From the NCBI GenBank assembly GCA_021160185.1, contig JAGHDA010000457.1, positions 1 through 9,774 of the forward strand: a DNA stretch of 9,774 nt, read 5' to 3'. The notes below the pieces were generated by a model. That model had not been told where the DNA came from. It did no database searches and saw nothing but the letters and a program-made list of their open reading frames with translations. Position 1 is the first letter of the stretch. Every line of letters starts with the position of its first letter. Made by a program: the position numbers and the translations under genes. Source of the DNA: Verrucomicrobiota bacterium (GTDB lineage: Bacteria; Verrucomicrobiota; Verrucomicrobiia; Limisphaerales; CAZBKV01). This document shows positions 6,429 through 9,774 of this stretch, piece after piece.

Positions 6429-7916
6429 TCAAGGCTTCGGTTCGGCCCCGCCTTGCTCGGGAAACAGCTTTTCAAAGCGCGCGGCGGCTTCTTCCCACGG
6501 AGCGGTCTCCCGGGGCTCCACAGTCCGGATTGGGAAGGATTCCCGCACGATCTGACGGGCCGCCGCCAGCGATTCCACGTGGCCCAAAGCAATGGCCTGA
6601 ACCAGCATGTTGCCCGTGGCGGTGGCCTCCGCAGGCCCGGTCAGGACCGGAACTTGGAGCGCGTTGGCGGTGAATTGGTTGAGCAGCTCGTTCTTGCTGC
6701 CGCCTCCGACGATGTGGAGCCGGGCGATCTTTCGCCCCAAGAGACTTTCAAGCTGGCGCAGGACGCGCCGGTAGAGCAAGGCGAGGCTTTCGAGCACGCA
6801 GCGCACGATCGCTCCCAGCGTTTCCGGGACGGGTTGACCGGTTTCCCGGCATGCCGCCGCGATGCGCTCAGGCATGCCGCCTGGAGGCAGATAACGGGGA
6901 TCGGCGGGGTCGATCAACGCGGCGAACGGCTTTTCCGCTTCGGCCATGCGGGTCAGCTCGGCGTAATCGTAGTCGCGGCCATCCCGCGCCCATTGTCGCC
7001 GACATTCCTGGATGATCCACAGGCCGATGATGTTTTTCAGAAGCCGCACCGATCGGCCGTAGCCCAGCTCGTTGGTGAAGTTCAGTTCCCGGCAACGATC
7101 GGTGATGACCGGCTCGGGCAGCTCCACGCCCATCAGGGACCAGGTGCCGGAGCTGAGGTAGGCCCAGTCCGTCCCTACGCCCGGGACCGCCGCCACGGCC
7201 GCGCCGGTGTCGTGCGAACAGCTCGCCGCCACCGCCGTCCCCGTCGAGCCGAGCCGCGAGGCAAGCTCCGGACGCAGCTCGCCCAGAACCGCGCCCGAAG
7301 GAACCACCTCAGGGAAGATCGCCTCAGGATAGCCCAACGCTCGAATGATTTTCTCCGACCAGCGTCCGCGCCGCGGGTCGTAAAGCTGGGTCGTGCTGGC
7401 CAATGACTCTTCGTAACACAGTTTGCCGCCGAGCCAGTGGTTGAAGGCGTCTCCGATGCCCGCGATCCGCCGCGCCCGCCGGAGACGCTCCGGATCCTCG
7501 GCCGCGAGTTGGAACACAGTGTTGAACGGCAGGAATTGCAAGCCGGTCTCGGCGAAGAGCTCCTCCCAGGAAATGCGCTCGAGCGCGCGCTTGACGCCGG
7601 CTTCGTTGCGCTTGTCGCGGTAGTGAAACACCGGCTCCATGATCGCTCCGGATTCATCGTACAGGACATAGTCCACTCCCCACGAATCCGCGCTGATTCC
7701 GGCGATCGGGGCCTTCAACGCGCCGGCCTTTTCCAACCCCCGCTCCAGCTCGGCGAACAGCTCCTTGAGATTCCAAAAGAACCCGGACTCGGTCTGAATG
7801 GGCTTGTTGGGAAATCGGTGGATCTCCTCGAGCCGCAGCTTGCCCGACTCCAGAACGCCCAGCATGAGCCGGCCGCTCTCCGCTCCCAAATCGCATCCGA
7901 GGTAACGTGTGATCAT
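6429..7916 (-). CDS. rhaB: Rhamnulokinase (FGGY-family sugar kinase)
   Basis: 495 aa, normal for RhaB (~490). It phosphorylates L-rhamnulose at C1 with ATP in the cytoplasm, the second step of L-rhamnose use. The N-terminal phosphate loop is CDLGAESGRLMLG (residues 8-20), which with GISADSWGVDYVLYD (73-87) and HYRDKRN (98-104) gives the rhamnulokinase-type substrate half. SHDTGAAVAAVP (234-245) carries the catalytic Asp236, almost at the E. coli position 237. SSGTWSLMGVELPEP (255-269), LNFTNELGYG (278-287) and VGGGSKNELLNQFTANAL (403-420) form the ATP-binding half. ATG 7916 is chosen because the motif begins seven residues later; the upstream frame is filler and the Shine-Dalgarno is poor. 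Neither rhamnose isomerase (rhaA) nor rhamnulose-1-phosphate aldolase (rhaD) is in the window, so the true substrate could be a related ketose. Confidence 0.92.
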   Translation of the reverse strand: MITRYLGCDLGAESGRLMLGVLESGKLRLEEIHRFPNKPIQTESGFFWNLKELFAELERGLEKAGALKAPIAGISADSWGVDYVLYDESGAIMEPVFHYRDKRNEAGVKRALERISWEELFAETGLQFLPFNTVFQLAAEDPERLRRARRIAGIGDAFNHWLGGKLCYEESLASTTQLYDPRRGRWSEKIIRALGYPEAIFPEVVPSGAVLGELRPELASRLGSTGTAVAASCSHDTGAAVAAVPGVGTDWAYLSSGTWSLMGVELPEPVITDRCRELNFTNELGYGRSVRLLKNIIGLWIIQECRRQWARDGRDYDYAELTRMAEAEKPFAALIDPADPRYLPPGGMPERIAAACRETGQPVPETLGAIVRCVLESLALLYRRVLRQLESLLGRKIARLHIVGGGSKNELLNQFTANALQVPVLTGPAEATATGNMLVQAIALGHVESLAAARQIVRESFPIRTVEPRETAPWEEAAARFEKLFPEQGGAEPKP

Positions 7917-8040
7917 CGCTTCGCGTTGCTGAGGATCCGTTCTTGTTGCGCAGGCGAAAGCCTGCCGCAAAGGCGGCGAATCCTCAAGTCCAAAGCTGCC
8001 TGCGCATACGCGGCGGGGGCCCGTCTGCGAAACGGACGGA
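7917..8040 (-). repeat. Structured intergenic region with nested and alternative hairpins, possible dispersed repeat or leader RNA
   Basis: 124 nt between the stop at 8041 and the rhaB start. A 10-bp hairpin lies at 7946-7970: TTGCGCAGGC (7946-7955) pairs with GCCTG and CGCAA (7960-7964, 7966-7970) around GAAA, with one bulged C. It is enclosed by TGAGGAT (7930-7936) and ATCCTCA (7980-7986). Two competing pairings exist: GCCGC (7964-7968) with GCGGC (7973-7977), and GCGCAGGC (7948-7955) with GCCTGCGC (7998-8005). A fifth, CCGTC with GACGG (8021-8025, 8035-8039), follows the upstream stop. No T-runs and no known riboswitch consensus are seen. It could be a dispersed palindromic unit or a regulated leader. 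Confidence 0.5.
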
Positions 8041-8874
8041 CTATCCGGGTTGGAAAGCTTCCAGTCCGCCCGCAGAGTCCGCGTCAAGGAAGAGCGCGGC
8101 GTTGGGATGCTGCCGCAAAACCGACGCGGGGCAGTCCTTGCAAACCTCTTTCTCGAGGGCGTTTTTCACCGCCTTCGCCTTCCGGCGCTCGGGCGCCACG
8201 CCGATGATCCGGCGCGCCCGCATCAGGCCCGGAATCGTGATGGTGAAGGCATACTGAGGAACGGCGTTCAGGTCGGGAAAACAGCCTTCGCCCACCTGCT
8301 GCTTGCGGCACGCCTCGTCAAGCTGGACCAGTTTGATCGTGTGCGGATCACGCAGGTTGGCCACGTGGGGATCGTTGAAGGCAATGTGGCCGTTCTCCCC
8401 AATCCCCAAGCAACAGAGGTCGATCGGCTGGTTGTGAAGCAGATCGCAGTAGCGGCGGCATTCCCGGAGAGGCTCCGGACTGTCGCCTTGGATATAGTGG
8501 AAAGCCGCCTGGGGAAGCTTCTCAGCCACGTGTTCCCGGATGAACCGGCGGAAGCTGGCCGGGTGATCCTCCGGAATGCCCAGATATTCGTCCATGTGGA
8601 AAAAGGTCAGCCGCGACCAGTCGATCTGCGGCTGACGGATCAAGCGGTCCAGGAACCGGATCTGGGAGGTCGCCGAGGCGAGGATCACGGCCGCTCGCTC
8701 TTTTTCGGAAAGGACCCTCCGCAGCCATTCCCCCGCGGCAACCGCGGCGGCTTGGGCCATTTCTTCCTGAGTCGGGTAAATTTCCACACCCAGGCGGTCA
8801 ACGCGGAGCGTTTTAATCGGTCTGGGCGGTTGCTCCTGATTGGTCGGCGTTGTTTCCACAGTTTTACTCTTCAC
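8041..8874 (-). CDS. Divergent NagB/6-phosphogluconolactonase-family protein, probable amino-sugar-phosphate deaminase or isomerase
   Basis: 277 aa with the NagB fold. The core starts near residue 22 (TLRVDRLGVEIYP). FFHMDEYLGIPEDHP (91-105) carries Asp95, equivalent to the catalytic Asp72 of E. coli NagB. CLGIGENGHIAFNDP (155-169) keeps His163, but Asn161 and Asp168 replace E. coli Asp141 and Glu148. The phosphate loop is SATSQ instead of TGGTP. These features match a distinct subfamily seen beside canonical NagB in several phyla, so the enzyme is probably active on a related sugar phosphate (inference). A Pro-rich ~20-residue N-terminal extension is uncertain: the start is GTG 8874 with no clear Shine-Dalgarno, and another GTG lies at 8859 after GAAGAG. 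It follows nagB by 51 nt in the same direction and looks co-transcribed with it. Confidence 0.8.
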   Translation of the reverse strand: MKSKTVETTPTNQEQPPRPIKTLRVDRLGVEIYPTQEEMAQAAAVAAGEWLRRVLSEKERAAVILASATSQIRFLDRLIRQPQIDWSRLTFFHMDEYLGIPEDHPASFRRFIREHVAEKLPQAAFHYIQGDSPEPLRECRRYCDLLHNQPIDLCCLGIGENGHIAFNDPHVANLRDPHTIKLVQLDEACRKQQVGEGCFPDLNAVPQYAFTITIPGLMRARRIIGVAPERRKAKAVKNALEKEVCKDCPASVLRQHPNAALFLDADSAGGLEAFQPG

Positions 8875-8925
8875 GAACGCGAAGGCGGGGTCAACGCGCT
8901 CTTCCGTTTTTCCGACCTCAGCCGG

Positions 8926-9711
8926 CTATCGATAGGGCTCCCATTTCGGGTCGTTTTCAAAAATCCAGCGGCAGTAGTCCTTGCCCTGGAGGCGGGAGGC
9001 CGCCGCTTCGTCCGTCACCACGACGCACTGGGGATGGAGCTGAAGGGCGGAAGCGGAGACCATGGAGGTTATGGGCCCCTCGACGGCCTTGGCGATGATC
9101 TCGGCTTTTTCTTCGCCGGTGGCCAAAAGGAGGCAACGGCGCGAGTCGAGGATCGTTCCCACGCCCATGGTGAGGGCGCGCCGCGGCATTTGGGAAGGAT
9201 CGGGAAAAAGCGGAGCGTTCTGCTCAATTGTGGCGGGGGAAAGGACCGTGACGCGCGTGCGGGAGAGAAGCGGTGAAAGCGGCTCATTAAAGCCGATATG
9301 CCCCACGCGACCGATCCCGAGCAACTGCAGGTCCACGCCCCCCGCCCGTTCGATGGCCGCCTCGTAAGCGGCGCACTCCGCCTCCAAATCCTGAGCCATG
9401 CCGTCGGGCAAATGAGTGTTGCGCAAATCGATGTTCACATGATTGAAGAGATTTTCGTTCATGTAGCGGCGGTAGGACTGGGGATGGTCCGACGGCAGGC
9501 CGACATATTCATCCAGGTTGAATGTGCGGCAAAGCGAAAAGTCCAGCCCTTCTTCATGATGCATCCGAACCAGCTCCCGGTACACGGGTTCCATTGTGCG
9601 GCCGGTGGCCAGGCCGAGGACTATTTGCGGGTCGGCGCGCAGCGCGTCGGCCATAATGCGCGCGGTCAGACGCGCCGCCGCTTCCGGCGTGGGTTGAATC
9701 AAAACCTCCAT
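8926..9711 (-). CDS. nagB: Glucosamine-6-phosphate deaminase
   Basis: 261 aa, the usual length (E. coli 266). It converts glucosamine 6-phosphate to fructose 6-phosphate and ammonia in the cytoplasm, sending amino sugars into glycolysis. Motifs in order: LGLATGRTMEPVYREL (phosphate-binding loop, where Arg-Thr-Met replaces the common Ser/Gly-Thr-Pro), TFNLDEYVGLPSDHPQSY with catalytic Asp67, GIGRVGHIGFNEPLS with His138 and Glu143, SRTRVTVLSP, ALTMGVGTILDS and GEEKAEIIAKAVEGP with Lys202. The residue matching E. coli Asp141, usually Asp or Asn, is Val136. ATG 9711 is chosen because EVLIQPTPEAAARL is a typical NagB beginning. An upstream GTG at 9747 lies inside a palindrome. It heads the NagB pair; nagA and transporters are outside the window. 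Confidence 0.93.
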   Translation of the reverse strand: MEVLIQPTPEAAARLTARIMADALRADPQIVLGLATGRTMEPVYRELVRMHHEEGLDFSLCRTFNLDEYVGLPSDHPQSYRRYMNENLFNHVNIDLRNTHLPDGMAQDLEAECAAYEAAIERAGGVDLQLLGIGRVGHIGFNEPLSPLLSRTRVTVLSPATIEQNAPLFPDPSQMPRRALTMGVGTILDSRRCLLLATGEEKAEIIAKAVEGPITSMVSASALQLHPQCVVVTDEAAASRLQGKDYCRWIFENDPKWEPYR

Positions 9712-9743
9712 GGCTTGCTCGGTTTCCCAGTTGTTTCCAAGAA

Positions 9744-9760
9744 TCACGCGTTCCGCGTGA
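9744..9760. promoter_or_regulatory. Perfect 7-3-7 palindrome upstream of nagB
   Basis: TCACGCG TTC CGCGTGA is a perfect inverted repeat with a 3-base centre, 32 bases from the nagB ATG. Its size and place suit an operator for a dimeric repressor of amino-sugar genes (GntR- or LacI-type), or a short hairpin. No regulator gene is visible, and the upstream gene lies outside the window, so it could instead belong to that gene's 3' end. Confidence 0.4.
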
Positions 9761-9774
9761 ACAGCTTGCCCGGA

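Noticed and set aside
6453..7406. Plus-strand open frame of 317 codons
   Set aside because: It is an antisense shadow of rhaB, typical of GC-rich coding DNA.
8050..9276. Plus-strand open frame of 408 codons
   Set aside because: It spans both NagB genes in antisense, crosses their gap, and has no motif or start signal.
9712..9747. Upstream GTG start of nagB at 9747
   Set aside because: It would add 12 residues not seen at NagB N-termini and lies in the palindrome. ATG 9711 gives a family-typical start.
1..9774. tRNA, rRNA, CRISPR array, insertion sequence or prophage
   Set aside because: I found no cloverleaf, no regularly spaced repeats, no transposase or integrase motifs, and no terminal inverted repeats with target duplications.

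Overview
The window is a GC-rich, gene-dense bacterial chromosome segment. The best taxonomic hint is the C-terminus of the secreted protein at 1494-3284: a short beta-sandwich-like domain of the form 'RYTILEAGSLTG...FYRVR'. I associate this type of ending with exported proteins of Verrucomicrobiota and other PVC bacteria. Signal peptides, NHL/beta-propeller proteins and the clamp-loader gene fit a Gram-negative PVC-type organism. This is inference, because the window holds no rRNA or other marker gene.

Layout, right to left: five genes lie in one direction on the minus strand. They are a canonical glucosamine-6-phosphate deaminase (nagB, 9711-8926), a divergent second NagB-family protein (8874-8041), a rhamnulokinase (7916-6429), the DNA polymerase III clamp-loader subunit delta' (holB, 6410-5355) and an O-antigen ligase/Wzy-type polytopic membrane protein (5344-3938). 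The last three are 18 and 10 nt apart and look co-transcribed. A 124-nt gap rich in inverted repeats separates rhaB from the NagB pair, and a perfect 7-3-7 palindrome lies just upstream of nagB. The single plus-strand gene (3608-3898) encodes a 96-aa two-helix membrane protein. It has a good sigma70-like promoter and a strong Shine-Dalgarno, and it converges on the ligase gene.

A 323-bp divergent intergenic region (3285-3607) follows. To its left are two exported minus-strand proteins: a 596-aa beta-propeller-like protein of unknown function (3284-1494), and a protein with five NHL-like blades followed by a transglutaminase-like domain (1417 to beyond the left edge).

Functional reading: the right part handles phosphorylated amino sugars and a deoxy-sugar, the middle combines a replication gene with surface-polysaccharide assembly, and the left part is envelope or periplasmic. 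I see no mobile element, CRISPR array, tRNA or rRNA, and no clear evidence of a wholly new system. The points most worth a second look are the NHL-transglutaminase fusion, active-site deviations in both NagB proteins, the palindrome upstream of nagB, and the structured gap upstream of rhaB.
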